A stretch of DNA of 64,000 bases, from NCBI GenBank assembly GCA_039179985.1, contig JBCDED010000003.1, positions 19,016-83,015 of the forward strand. Direction: 5' to 3'. Position numbers and translations under genes: made by a program. Every line of letters starts with the position of its first letter. Positions within the stretch are counted from its first letter, which is position 1. Source of the stretch: JBCCMQ01 sp039179985 (GTDB lineage: Bacteria > Pseudomonadota > Alphaproteobacteria > Rhodobacterales > Rhodobacteraceae). Of the stretch, positions 35,482 through 43,638 are shown in pieces. Below the pieces are notes generated by a model. That model saw only the letters and a list, made by a program, of their open reading frames with translations. It did no database searches and was not told the DNA's origin.

Positions 35482-35894
35482 TTCTACCTGCGCGGACGAT
35501 TATTGGTCGTTAAGACGTCGACAAACTATTCTCTGGCCGAAACTGTGTCGACCATTTGGCGGGACTGTGGCCGTGGGTTGATGCACGCGCGATACAGTTT
35601 GGTCCCAGGGCATTTGGCGTATGGGGAGACGGCGCCATCGCCTGGCATCAGCGCGGGTCCCATGTGTTTCGCCGTCGATCCCGGGAGGGTACTCCGGGCG
35701 GGCTTGCGCCGTCGAAAGGAGGGCGTCTTGGGGTGGTTTTCTGCCTTCGGTGCGCAGGGGGCATCGCCGGTGATGGGGAGCTTAAGTATCTGTAAGGTAA
35801 AATAAAATCAAGAACCCGTTTTGATCATTGCATCTTAACTCGCGCCGACGGGTAGTGTATCCGGGGATCCGAACGGCGCGCCTTGGCCGAAAGA
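35482..35894. other. 413-bp gap without a supported gene
   Basis: The gap lies between the GNAT stop and the OmpA start, both on the minus strand. It is less GC-rich than its surroundings at 35790-35830 (a GTAAAATAAAATCAAG run). A small AT stem (ATCAA...TTGAT, about 35808-35826) with a following T-rich run on the minus strand could end the GNAT transcript. TGTCGAC/GTCGACA arms at 35517-35523 and 35546-35552 lie close to ompA and could be an operator. A plus-strand frame from 35503 lacks a usable start, known motifs or a ribosome site. Confidence 0.55.
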
Positions 35895-36614
35895 TCATGT
35901 CGTTTTTTGCCGGTAGTGATAGCGCCCGACGGGTGCAAATCCGAGGTGCTCATAGAGCGCGCGGGCGCCCATATTGGCCTCGACGCACAGCACGGCGATT
36001 TCAGTAGCTCGGTTATCTTGTGCCCAGCGTGCGCCACGCACCATCATGTTGACGGCGGCTTTCCGCCGACGGAGTGCCGGAATAACTTCAACCGCGTGAA
36101 ACATGGCCGTCTTTTCGTGAATTGCCCCGAAGGCGACACCCGATGGTCGGTCGTCGGAACGTGCAAGGATGGCGGTCTTCGGCCCCACGGGGCGAGTCAT
36201 GACCGCCTGTCGTTCCGGACCGATGCCTGCTGCACGCCAGATGTCGGCGGTAATTTCCAACGGCGGCCAATGTGCGAAGGCCGAGATCGGCGGCAAGCTA
36301 CGCGCGGCCAAGTCGTTGGTATCCATCCGGTACATGATGACCGGGTCGATGATGGCGTAACCCCGCTTGTCCAGCGCGGCGTCGAGAGTGGCATCACCCG
36401 GCAGGATCATGAACAGCTTTGGCTGCCCAAGCTCGGACATTGCGTGTTCCGCCTGTTCGATGTCGGGCCCGGTGAAAGCGCCTGACACGGTCGCCGCTGA
36501 AACGCGCTTGCCGCCCCCCTGACCGTCCCGGACCGTGAACGGCCCCAACGGCCAGCGCCGCGCGGGCGGCCAGGTCGCTTCGGTGAGCGCGCCAGGTGAT
36601 GTGTCCACGGTCAT
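35895..36614 (-). CDS. GNAT-family N-acetyltransferase
   Basis: A 239-residue protein with a C-terminal GNAT acetyltransferase domain. The acetyl-CoA site is about VIPALRRRKAAVNMMVRGA (Q/R-x-x-G/A region) near residue 175, followed by LCVEANMGARALYEHLGF, the standard motif B with Tyr. The N-terminal half is a degenerate GNAT-like fold. Acceptor unknown. Its ATG overlaps the stop of the CinA-like gene by four bases. Confidence 0.88.
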   Translation of the reverse strand: MTVDTSPGALTEATWPPARRWPLGPFTVRDGQGGGKRVSAATVSGAFTGPDIEQAEHAMSELGQPKLFMILPGDATLDAALDKRGYAIIDPVIMYRMDTNDLAARSLPPISAFAHWPPLEITADIWRAAGIGPERQAVMTRPVGPKTAILARSDDRPSGVAFGAIHEKTAMFHAVEVIPALRRRKAAVNMMVRGARWAQDNRATEIAVLCVEANMGARALYEHLGFAPVGRYHYRQKTT

Positions 36615-37345
36615 TCGACGGCATCGTCCGGGAATGCGGCCTTCAGCAGCGAAACTGCCGCGTCCACTGCCGCCCCGTCGGTCCCACGGACAACGATGTG
36701 CGCGCCGTAGACGCCATTTGACAGAAATGGATAGGACCCAAGGCTCAGCTCAGGATGATCTTCCGCTATCCGGCCAAGCGGACCTGCAATGTCGCCTTCA
36801 CCACGATTGATCCTTAGGCTTCGCGAGGTAAGCGGGATACCCCCGGTCAGTTTCGGGAGTACCGAGGCGACCATGGCCTGAAACACGCTGGGCACGCCCG
36901 CCATGACAAAGACATTGCCCAGCCGGAAACCCGGAGCCGCCGAGACGGGGTTGTCGATCAGCTCGGCGCCGTCGGGAATGCGCGCCATCCGCAGCCGGGC
37001 GTCGTTCAGTTCGGTCCCGGTTCGGGCATAATGGGCCTCCAGCAGCGCGCGCGCGTCTGACCGCACGCCAATGGGCGCGCCGAAGGCGTCAGCTATGGCG
37101 TCCGCTGTAATATCGTCATGGGTGGGACCTATGCCGCCCGAAGTAAAAACGTGGGTTGCGATTTCCCGCATGGCCGCCACCGTACGGACGATCACGTCGT
37201 GATCGTCGGGAATGAATCGCGCCTCGACTAAGGGAATACCGATGCCGGTCAGTTCGCCCGCAAGGTGGTGCATATTGGCGTCCCGGGTCCGGCCCGACAG
37301 AATTTCATCTCCGATGATGATCTTGGCGGCGGTTGGGGCGGGCAT
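36611..37345 (-). CDS. CinA-like molybdopterin-binding domain protein
   Basis: A 244-residue protein made of a MoaB/Mog-type domain as in the N-terminal half of CinA. The marks are IIIGDEILSGRTRDANMHHLA, the FTSGGIGPTHDDITADAIA loop and NVFVMAGVPSVFQAMV. CinA proteins act on pyridine nucleotides or nicotinamide mononucleotide, but the C-terminal deamidase domain is missing here, so only the nucleotide-binding or pyrophosphatase-like part remains. ATG 37345 is chosen because it gives the family start (MPAPTAAKIIIGDE) and avoids overlap with tetR. It is coupled to the GNAT gene by an ATGA overlap. Confidence 0.9.
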   Translation of the reverse strand: MPAPTAAKIIIGDEILSGRTRDANMHHLAGELTGIGIPLVEARFIPDDHDVIVRTVAAMREIATHVFTSGGIGPTHDDITADAIADAFGAPIGVRSDARALLEAHYARTGTELNDARLRMARIPDGAELIDNPVSAAPGFRLGNVFVMAGVPSVFQAMVASVLPKLTGGIPLTSRSLRINRGEGDIAGPLGRIAEDHPELSLGSYPFLSNGVYGAHIVVRGTDGAAVDAAVSLLKAAFPDDAVE

Positions 37346-37409
37346 CTGGCAACTCTCCGATGGCTTGAAACGCGCTGATAAAAGGAATCCCAAGGAACAA
37401 CAACGCCTG

Positions 37410-37958
37410 TCAGAGGCGCCGCGCCTGCCGGGCTGCGGCATCGAACGGAACGAGAGAGCCTATGCTGCGCGCCAGCAAAAGCCCGCCTTCCAGTGCCGCG
37501 ACCAGCGCGTAGGCGCTGGCATAGGGATCGGGATCACCGCGGCGCGCCAGTACGGGGCGGATCCATTCAAGGTTTTGGTGGAAGAACTGGATCACATGGT
37601 CTGCCACGGACGGGGGGATGCGCGCTATTTCAGCGCCCAGCATCCCGCAGAGGCACATGAGGTTTTCGTGGGCCACGGATGCGCGGTAGTTGGCGATGAA
37701 GTGGTCGATCATGTGTTCGGGGTCGCCGGAGTTATCCCCCAAGGCGTCGATAAATCTGTCCGTATAGCGTTTGGCCACGGCGGCGACGAGGTCTGCCTTG
37801 GTGGCATAGTGGTAGTGAACGGAGGCCGACTTGATCCCCAGTTCAGTGGCGATCTCGCGAAAGCTGAAGGCGTCGTAGCCGCCCGTCCGGATCAGGCGCT
37901 CGGCGACATCCATAATGCGTCCGGCGGTATCGACGGCGTTGCTTTCCCTCGTCTGCAT
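37410..37958 (-). CDS. TetR/AcrR-family repressor, likely of itself and the divergent SDR gene
   Basis: A 182-residue TetR regulator. The helix-turn-helix at ~12-55 reads YDAFSFREIATELGIKSASV then HYHYATKADLV. The C-terminal part resembles the AcrR group and has Cys residues at CLCGMLG, perhaps redox- or electrophile-sensitive. ATG 37958 is preferred over the open frame to 38012, because that would place an operator inside the gene. Two matching palindromes (37979-37992, 38032-38045) lie between it and the divergent SDR gene. Confidence 0.92.
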   Translation of the reverse strand: MQTRESNAVDTAGRIMDVAERLIRTGGYDAFSFREIATELGIKSASVHYHYATKADLVAAVAKRYTDRFIDALGDNSGDPEHMIDHFIANYRASVAHENLMCLCGMLGAEIARIPPSVADHVIQFFHQNLEWIRPVLARRGDPDPYASAYALVAALEGGLLLARSIGSLVPFDAAARQARRL

Positions 37959-37978
37959 AGCACACCTTTTTGTTACTG

Positions 37979-37992
37979 ACCTATTGATAGGT
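37979..37992. promoter_or_regulatory. TetR operator candidate, site 1
   Basis: ACCTAT-TG-ATAGGT is a perfect 14-bp palindrome 20 bases upstream of tetR. It agrees with site 2 in 12 of 14 bases. Confidence 0.7.
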
Positions 37993-38031
37993 AGGGTTGA
38001 AACCGAAGGCAATGCTCTTGTTTTGTTGCCT

Positions 38032-38045
38032 ACCTACTGATAGAT
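38032..38045. promoter_or_regulatory. TetR operator candidate, site 2
   Basis: ACCTACTGATAGAT matches site 1 in 12 of 14 bases and sits inside a wider imperfect palindrome (38029-38048). Its start is 53 bp from that of site 1, about five helical turns, so two dimers could lie on the same DNA face. It lies 62 bases before the SDR start. Confidence 0.65.
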
Positions 38046-38107
38046 AGGCAAGTATCCAACGGACACCAAGATGGACGCTTGATCCCACACAAGATGGAGA
38101 CGAAACA

Positions 38108-38863
38108 ATGAACGCGAACTTCGAAGGCACAGTCCTGATCATCGGGGGCTCCAGCGGCATGGGGCTGGCCACGGCACGCGGGCTTTTTGCCGAAGGTGTG
38201 CACGTGGGTATCGTCGGATCAAACCCAAAAAAACTTGATGCCGTCCGGTGCGACATGCCCGGCGTCGAAACCCATGAGGTTAATCTGCGCGACGCGAATG
38301 CTGTTACCGCTTTCGCCGACCAGATGCGGACCCGCAAAATCGACTACCTCGTCAATGCAGCGGGCACCTTTGCCCCGAAGCCCTTTCTTGAGAACACCGC
38401 CGACGACTTCGATGCCTATCACGACCTCAATCGGGCGACCTTTGTGATTACGCGTGCCGTGGCCGAGGGGATGGCGGAACGAAAGCGCGGTTCGATCGTG
38501 AACATCGGGTCTATGTGGGCCAAGCAGGCCATCAAGGCGACGCCTTCGACCGCCTATTCGATGGCCAAGGCGGGTCTGCACGCGTTCACCCAGCACCTTG
38601 CCATGGAACTCGGTGACCGCCGTATACGCGTCAACGCCGTTTCGCCCGCCGTTGTGGTGACACCGATTTATGGCGCTTTCATTGAGCCGGACGAGATCGA
38701 AGACACGCTGACGAACGGCTTTGACGACTTCCACCCCATCGGCCGTGTCGGCCGGGTGGAAGACGTGGCCGAGGCCGTAACTTTCCTCCTTGGGGAGAAA
38801 GCCGGCTGGGTCACCGGAGCAATCTGGGACGTCGACGGCGGCGTCGTCGCCGGCCGCAACTGA
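38108..38863 (+). CDS. Short-chain dehydrogenase/reductase
   Basis: A 251-residue classical SDR. The cofactor site is IIGGSSGMGLATA (a TGxxxGxG variant), followed by NAAGTF (NNAG equivalent). The catalytic set is Ser in NIGSMW and Tyr-Lys in YSMAK. The end (GWVTGAIWDVDGGV) is typical. It oxidises or reduces an unknown alcohol or ketone with NAD(P). It is divergent from tetR with two shared operators, so it is likely induced by the TetR ligand, perhaps its own substrate. A strong terminator follows. Confidence 0.92.
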   Translation: MNANFEGTVLIIGGSSGMGLATARGLFAEGVHVGIVGSNPKKLDAVRCDMPGVETHEVNLRDANAVTAFADQMRTRKIDYLVNAAGTFAPKPFLENTADDFDAYHDLNRATFVITRAVAEGMAERKRGSIVNIGSMWAKQAIKATPSTAYSMAKAGLHAFTQHLAMELGDRRIRVNAVSPAVVVTPIYGAFIEPDEIEDTLTNGFDDFHPIGRVGRVEDVAEAVTFLLGEKAGWVTGAIWDVDGGVVAGRN

Positions 38864-38894
38864 AGGCTGCGACTGCCACTCAGGCATCTAGGCT

Positions 38895-38936
38895 GGAACC
38901 GGGCCCCTATTCCCTTTTGGCCCGGTTCCGCTTTTC
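38895..38936 (+). terminator. Intrinsic terminator after the SDR gene
   Basis: Perfect 11-bp stem (GGAACCGGGCC and GGCCCGGTTCC) with a 13-base loop, followed by GCTTTTC. It lies 32 bases after the SDR stop and ahead of sfsA. Confidence 0.85.
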
Positions 38937-38966
38937 TGCATCGGTCCGGCCTGCTAGGGCCAACGC

Positions 38967-39698
38967 ATGCAGTTTCCCCGACCCCTCGTCCCCGCGCGGC
39001 TCATAAGGCGCTACAACCGCTTTCTGGCCGATGTGACGCTTGAGGACGGCACTGAAGTCACGGTGCATTGCCCAAATCCCGGGGCGATGACAGGGTTCAA
39101 GGACCCGGGGCTCAGAATCTGGCTGGAACCGAACGAGGATCCCAAGAAGAAGCTGAAGTACGGCTGGAGGCTTGCGGAATTGCCGGATGGCCATTGGGCG
39201 GGCATTGACACTTCCGTGCCGAACCGCGCGGTGGGTGAAGCGCTACGCGGGGGACTGATTGCGGAGCTTTCCGGCTACGGCAAGATCACGCCAGAGGTAA
39301 AGTACGGCACCAAAAGTCGCGTTGATTTCCTGCTCTCCGGCGAGGATCGCCCGGACGCCTATCTCGAGGTCAAAAATGTGCACCTGCGCCGTGACGCTGA
39401 CTGGGCCGAATTTCCCGACAGCGTGACCGCCCGGGGGACAAAGCACCTGGCAGAACTGGCTGCCGAGAAGGCCGCCGGACACCGGGCGGTGATGCTCTAT
39501 GTCATTCAGCGCACCGATTGCGCAGCCTTTCGCCTCGCGCCCGACATCGATCCGTCCTATGCGGCGGCTTTTGATGCGGCCCGGGATGCCGGCGTGGAAA
39601 TGCTGGCCTATGGTACGCGGATTTCGCCCGAAGGCGTCTGGCTGTCGGACCCGATGCCGGTCGATCCTGCGCCGCAATTTCGACCGTCTGGCGCCTGA
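38967..39698 (+). CDS. sfsA: DNA/RNA nuclease SfsA family protein
   Basis: A 243-residue SfsA protein: LIRRYNRFLADVTLEDG near the start, HCPNPGAMTGF, then the PD-(D/E)xK-like core with SRVDFLLSG and YLEVKNVHL, and FPDSVTARGTKHLAEL. SfsA was named for sugar fermentation stimulation in E. coli and is now viewed as a nucleic-acid-binding nuclease-fold protein; its cellular role is unclear. It precedes map by 32 bp on the same strand. Confidence 0.95.
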   Translation: MQFPRPLVPARLIRRYNRFLADVTLEDGTEVTVHCPNPGAMTGFKDPGLRIWLEPNEDPKKKLKYGWRLAELPDGHWAGIDTSVPNRAVGEALRGGLIAELSGYGKITPEVKYGTKSRVDFLLSGEDRPDAYLEVKNVHLRRDADWAEFPDSVTARGTKHLAELAAEKAAGHRAVMLYVIQRTDCAAFRLAPDIDPSYAAAFDAARDAGVEMLAYGTRISPEGVWLSDPMPVDPAPQFRPSGA

Positions 39699-39730
39699 AC
39701 CGGAAAACCCCTATCTAGGGCCGGTAAGAC

Positions 39731-40558
39731 ATGGAGACGGCATTGGACGATCGCACGCGCGGAAGGCTGACACGGGATGGGATCCGGATCTATGAACCGG
39801 ACGACTTCGAAGGTATGCGCGTGGCCGGACGGCTGGCAGCGGAAATCCTTGATGAGCTTGCGCCCATGGTGAAGCCGGGTGTGACGACGGCGGAACTGGA
39901 CGACTACATCACGAGCCGGGTGGACAACGCAGGCGCTGTTTCGGCGACGATCGGATATAAGGGGTACCAGCACGCGAGCTGTATCAGTGTGAATCACGTG
40001 GTCTGCCACGGCATCCCCGGCGGCAAGGTGCTGAAGGACGGTGATATCCTCAACATTGATGTAACGGTCATCGTGGAGGGTTGGTTCGGCGACACAAGCC
40101 GGATGTACGTGGCGGGAAAACTGGGCCGCAAAGCCGAACGGCTTGTCGAGGTTACCCATGATGCGCTGATGCGCGGGATTGCGGCGGTGAAACCCGGCAA
40201 CACCTTCGGTGATATCGGCCACGCCATTCAGTCTTTCGTGGAAAGCCACCGGATGTCGGTGGTGCGCGACTTCTGCGGTCACGGGCTGGGTCGGGTGTTC
40301 CACGCGCCGCCCAATGTTTTGCACTACGGGCGTCCGGGTACGGGACCGGAGCTCGAAGAAGGCATGTTCTTTACGATCGAGCCGATGGTAAACCTGGGCC
40401 GACCGGAAACGAAAGTTCTGGCCGATGACTGGACCGCTGTTACGCGCGACAAATCGCTGTCCGCACAGTTCGAGCATTCGGTGGGGGTGACTGCCGAAGG
40501 GGCGGAAATTTTCACGCTGTCGCCCGCAGGACTATTCCATCCGACCTATTCGTCCTGA
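39731..40558 (+). CDS. map: Type I methionine aminopeptidase
   Basis: A 275-residue MetAP. Metal ligands are visible as Asp in NIDVTV and DTSRMY, His in CGHGLGRVFH, and Glu in TIEPMV and QFEHSVGV; the substrate-side His is in VVCHGIPG. It removes the initiator Met from nascent proteins. The N-terminus has ~20 extra residues (DDRTRGRLTRDGIRIY) compared with E. coli Map. The last 13 bases overlap a small convergent frame. Confidence 0.96.
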   Translation: METALDDRTRGRLTRDGIRIYEPDDFEGMRVAGRLAAEILDELAPMVKPGVTTAELDDYITSRVDNAGAVSATIGYKGYQHASCISVNHVVCHGIPGGKVLKDGDILNIDVTVIVEGWFGDTSRMYVAGKLGRKAERLVEVTHDALMRGIAAVKPGNTFGDIGHAIQSFVESHRMSVVRDFCGHGLGRVFHAPPNVLHYGRPGTGPELEEGMFFTIEPMVNLGRPETKVLADDWTAVTRDKSLSAQFEHSVGVTAEGAEIFTLSPAGLFHPTYSS

Positions 40559-40734
40559 TCCTCGCCGGTCCGGTCCCAATGGGACAGCAGGCCAGGCCGC
40601 CCGCCCGGTGAGATGAGGATATCGGCCATCATAACAGGACCGCGGTAGGGTTTGGGCTTTGGCCGCTTTGTTTCGGCGTCGGTTTGGGATGCCGCGATAC
40701 CCGCCGCAGGCATGGTGGGATTGGCACTGCTCAT
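40546..40734 (-). CDS. Small hypothetical protein coupled to rsmD
   Basis: A 62-residue soluble, Pro-rich protein I do not recognise (KRPKPKPYRGPVMMADIL, then PGGRPGLLSHWD). It begins with ATG overlapping the rsmD stop by ATGA, the coupling used by genuine genes in this window. It also runs 13 bases into the 3' end of map on the other strand. Composition is low-complexity at first, then more protein-like. Its reality rests on the coupling; it could be a chance frame. Confidence 0.55.
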   Translation of the reverse strand: MSSANPTMPAAGIAASQTDAETKRPKPKPYRGPVMMADILISPGGRPGLLSHWDRTGEDQDE

Positions 40735-41288
40735 GTCGTGGCCCTCAGGATCGTGACATGGGTATCACCATAGCGCCTTTGGTCTTCGAGAGCGAATCCC
40801 GCGGGCGCAGCTTGGCGCGCGTTCTCCTCCCAGACCACGAGGGCTTCCTCAGCAAGCCACCCGGCTGTCTGGGCCGCGGCCAGCGCCCCGGCCCCCAGTC
40901 CCTTGCCATAGGGCGGATCCAGAAAGATCAGATTGAACGGTGCATCGCCGTTGGCGGGCAGGCGTGTTGCATCAACCCGCAAGAGCGTGACCTCGTTGCC
41001 CGTCCGGTCCGCATTCGCTCGGATCAACGCCTGTGCCCTGCGTCCGTTGTCGACCAAAGTGGCGTGGGCTGCGCCGCGCGACAGGGCCTCGAACGAAAGG
41101 GCGCCGGTGCCTGCAAAGAGATCGAGAACACGCGCCTCTGTCACCGGATCGCCGTAGCGGCCCCCAAGAAGCGTGTTGAAGAGGTTTTCCCGCACACGGT
41201 CGGACGTGGGCCTGAGGTGCGCGCCCGCATCGCCCCTGCCGAGGCTTGTCAGCGTTACTCCCTTGTTGCGTCCGCCAACGATCCTCAC
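40731..41288 (-). CDS. rsmD: 16S rRNA (guanine(966)-N2)-methyltransferase RsmD
   Basis: A 185-residue class I methyltransferase. The SAM site is VLDLFAGTGALSFEAL and the catalytic motif is FLDPPYGKG. RRNA target recognition is suggested by RPTSDRVRENLFN near the start, characteristic of RsmD. It methylates G966 of 16S rRNA during 30S assembly. It overlaps the FAD reductase stop by ATGA. Confidence 0.95.
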   Translation of the reverse strand: MRIVGGRNKGVTLTSLGRGDAGAHLRPTSDRVRENLFNTLLGGRYGDPVTEARVLDLFAGTGALSFEALSRGAAHATLVDNGRRAQALIRANADRTGNEVTLLRVDATRLPANGDAPFNLIFLDPPYGKGLGAGALAAAQTAGWLAEEALVVWEENARQAAPAGFALEDQRRYGDTHVTILRATT

Positions 41289-42499
41289 GCGGTCAAGAGC
41301 GCCTTCAGATTTGCCCCGGGGTCGGTGACGGCTTCGGGTGGCGGCGATTTCCCGGCTTCAAGCAGGCGCTTGCCAACCATATAGGCGCGCGGGTCGTTCA
41401 TAGCGTCGACGGCCACCAGATCCGCGCCGCAGAAGTACCAATGCGAGGCGACACCGTCCTTGTCGCCGGGTCGGACGTAAACGCGGTCATAGCCCGAATG
41501 CAGACCGGCGATCTGCAGTTTCACGTCGTACTGGTCCGACCAGAACCAGGGATGGGGTTCATAGGCCTTGTGACCTCCCATCATGTTTTCGGCGACGAGT
41601 TCGGCGTGTTCGATGGCATTGGGTACGCTTTCCAGCCGGATACGTTCGCCGCGGAAGGGAAAAGACGCACAATCGCCCGCCGCCCAGACATTTGGGTCCG
41701 AGGTCTGACCGTGTTCGTCCGTCTTAACGCCGTTAGAGACCTCCAGCCCGGCGGCATCGGCAATCTTGCAGCGCGGCAAGAGCCCGATCCCGGCGATCAC
41801 CATATCGCAGGCCACCTCGGTTCCGTCAGTCAAGACGGCGCCGGTAACCCTGTCTTCGCCCAAGAGCCGTTCAAGGCCGACACCTTCGCGGATATCGACG
41901 CCTTGAGCGCTGTGAAGATCGCGGAAATAGTCCGCCGTTTCCTCCGCCGCGACGCGCGCAAGGATGCGCGGTGCGATCTCGATCAGGGTCACATCGAGGC
42001 CCAGTTTCCGGGCCACCGCCGCGGCCTCCAGCCCAATGTAGCCACCGCCGACCACCAAGAGCTGGCCGCCCGCGTGCATGTCGCCGGCCATGCCATCCAC
42101 GTCCGACAGCGACCGGACCACGTGTACCCCCGCCAAAGCGCCTCCGACCTCTTCTGGCAGCTTCCGCGGGATCATGCCCGTGGTAATGGCAAGTTTGTCG
42201 TAGGGCACATCCTGTCCGCCCTCTAGGTGGACGAGTTTGTTGTCCAGATCGATCGAGAGCGCTTCTTTGCCAAGGATCAGCTCGATCTTCTGCTCGTCGT
42301 AGTAAGACTTCGGCCGCAGGAAAAGGCGGTCGCGCTCGATTTCTCCAAGAAGGTAGCCCTTGGAAAGCGGGGGGCGCTGATAGGGCGGGTAAGGCTCGGA
42401 ACCTATGAGCGTGATCCGCCCCTCAAAACCGAGCGCCCTGAGCTTTGCCACCAACGAGCAGCCGGCCTGCCCGGCGCCGACGACAACGTAGTGCTCCAT
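41285..42499 (-). CDS. NAD(P)/FAD-dependent ferredoxin reductase-type oxidoreductase
   Basis: A 404-residue flavoprotein of the rubredoxin/putidaredoxin reductase group. FAD site YVVVGAGQAGCSLVAKL at the start, NADH site LLVVGGGYIGLEAA near 148, and the second FAD contact NVWAAGDCASFPF near 280, then a C-terminal reductase domain. It likely passes NADH electrons to a small 2Fe-2S ferredoxin for a monooxygenase that is not in the window. ATG 42499 (MEHYVVVGAG) is used instead of the open frame to 42568. It is the first gene of the run with rsmD. Confidence 0.92.
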   Translation of the reverse strand: MEHYVVVGAGQAGCSLVAKLRALGFEGRITLIGSEPYPPYQRPPLSKGYLLGEIERDRLFLRPKSYYDEQKIELILGKEALSIDLDNKLVHLEGGQDVPYDKLAITTGMIPRKLPEEVGGALAGVHVVRSLSDVDGMAGDMHAGGQLLVVGGGYIGLEAAAVARKLGLDVTLIEIAPRILARVAAEETADYFRDLHSAQGVDIREGVGLERLLGEDRVTGAVLTDGTEVACDMVIAGIGLLPRCKIADAAGLEVSNGVKTDEHGQTSDPNVWAAGDCASFPFRGERIRLESVPNAIEHAELVAENMMGGHKAYEPHPWFWSDQYDVKLQIAGLHSGYDRVYVRPGDKDGVASHWYFCGADLVAVDAMNDPRAYMVGKRLLEAGKSPPPEAVTDPGANLKALLTA

Positions 42500-42589
42500 T
42501 CTGTTCCCCCGAGTCTTCGTGCTGGCGTCCCGGCACCATGCCGCTATATGCGATTCAATCAATCCCAAAAACTCATGAGGATAAAGCGA

Positions 42590-43075
42590 ATGACACTCGA
42601 AGTTGGTGCACGCCTGCCGGATGCGGAATTTATCGAGATGGGGGCAAACGGCCCCGAGACCGTGACGCTCTCCGATCTGTCAAAGGATCGCCGTATTGTC
42701 CTCTTTGCCCTTCCGGGGGCCTTTACCAGCACCTGCACCGCAGCCCATCTGCCGAGTTTCATGCGGACCGAGGCCGATTTTCGCGACAAGGGCGTGCAGG
42801 ATATCTTCTGTCTTTCTGTGAACGATCCTTTCGTGATGGGCGCCTGGGCAGAGTCCACCGGGGCCAGTAAATCTGGTATACGAATGATCTGCGATCCCGG
42901 AGCAATATTCACGAAAGCGGTAGAAATGGACTTTACCGTGCCTTCCATCGGGCTTTACAACAGATCGAACAGATACGCTGTTGTGATCGATGATGGCGAG
43001 ATCATTGCGGCGAATATTGATGAGCCAAATGTCTGTGACGTCTCGACCGGAGAAAAGCTTCTTGAGCAGCTTTGA
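42590..43075 (+). CDS. Peroxiredoxin (Prx5/AhpE-like), copy 1
   Basis: A 161-residue thiol peroxidase. The peroxidatic Cys is C49 in PGAFTSTCTAAHLPSF, the Prx5 signature; further Cys at ~74, 98 and 149 could resolve the sulphenic acid. It reduces peroxides in the cytosol with a thiol donor such as glutathione or glutaredoxin. GAGG nine bases before ATG 42590 fixes the start. A paralog of the same length follows after 36 bp. Confidence 0.94.
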   Translation: MTLEVGARLPDAEFIEMGANGPETVTLSDLSKDRRIVLFALPGAFTSTCTAAHLPSFMRTEADFRDKGVQDIFCLSVNDPFVMGAWAESTGASKSGIRMICDPGAIFTKAVEMDFTVPSIGLYNRSNRYAVVIDDGEIIAANIDEPNVCDVSTGEKLLEQL

Positions 43076-43111
43076 TCGTCAGAGACGTATGCTTTGGAGG
43101 GTTCGGGGAAC

Positions 43112-43597
43112 ATGATTGAGGTTGGCCAGCGAATGCCGGAGGCTGCGCTCTGGCGCGTCGGCCCGAATGGCCCGGGCAGAAAGCCCCTGAAAGAGTATCT
43201 CACCGAGAAGCGCGTCGTGCTATTTGGTGTTCCTGGCGCCTTTACACCCACCTGTGACGGCGCGCATCTGCCAAGCTTTATCCAAGCGGCGGACGCGTTC
43301 CGGTCCAAAGGCGTCGACCACATACTTTGCGTGGCCGTCAACGACGCCCATGTGATGTTTCGATGGAGCGAGATTTCAGGCGCCGAGAAAGCCGGAATCG
43401 AGATGCTGGCCGACTCCGATGGGGCGCTCGCGAGGGGTCTCGGCCTAGTTTACAACAATCCCACCGCAGGCATGTTTGGCAGGAGCCGCCGGTTTGCCAT
43501 GCTGATTGACCACTGCACCGTCACGGAGTTCAACCTGGATGAAGTCGGGCAATACCAGGCCTCAACCGCGGACGTCCTGCTGGGTCAGATGCCCTAA
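43112..43597 (+). CDS. Peroxiredoxin (Prx5-like), copy 2
   Basis: A 161-residue paralog of the upstream Prx. The peroxidatic Cys is C48 in PGAFTPTCDGAHLPSF. Its later Cys residues differ from those of copy 1, for example the one in IDHCTVTEF near residue 138, so donor or substrate use may have diverged. A strong terminator follows at once. The two genes are probably one transcript. Confidence 0.92.
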   Translation: MIEVGQRMPEAALWRVGPNGPGRKPLKEYLTEKRVVLFGVPGAFTPTCDGAHLPSFIQAADAFRSKGVDHILCVAVNDAHVMFRWSEISGAEKAGIEMLADSDGALARGLGLVYNNPTAGMFGRSRRFAMLIDHCTVTEFNLDEVGQYQASTADVLLGQMP

Positions 43598-43638
43598 AGG
43601 ACAGGCGCCGCCCGCGCGGCGACTGTCCCTTTTTCTTT
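43596..43638 (+). terminator. Intrinsic terminator of the peroxiredoxin pair
   Basis: GGACAG-G-CGCCGC / GCGGCG-A-CTGTCC stem with a CCGC loop, followed by TTTTT. It begins at the Prx stop codon and reaches the mscS stop on the other strand. Confidence 0.88.

Noticed and set aside
35503..35805. Plus-strand frame of 100 codons in the 413-bp gap
   Set aside because: It starts with TTG, has no ribosome site and no recognisable sequence pattern; composition resembles non-coding DNA.
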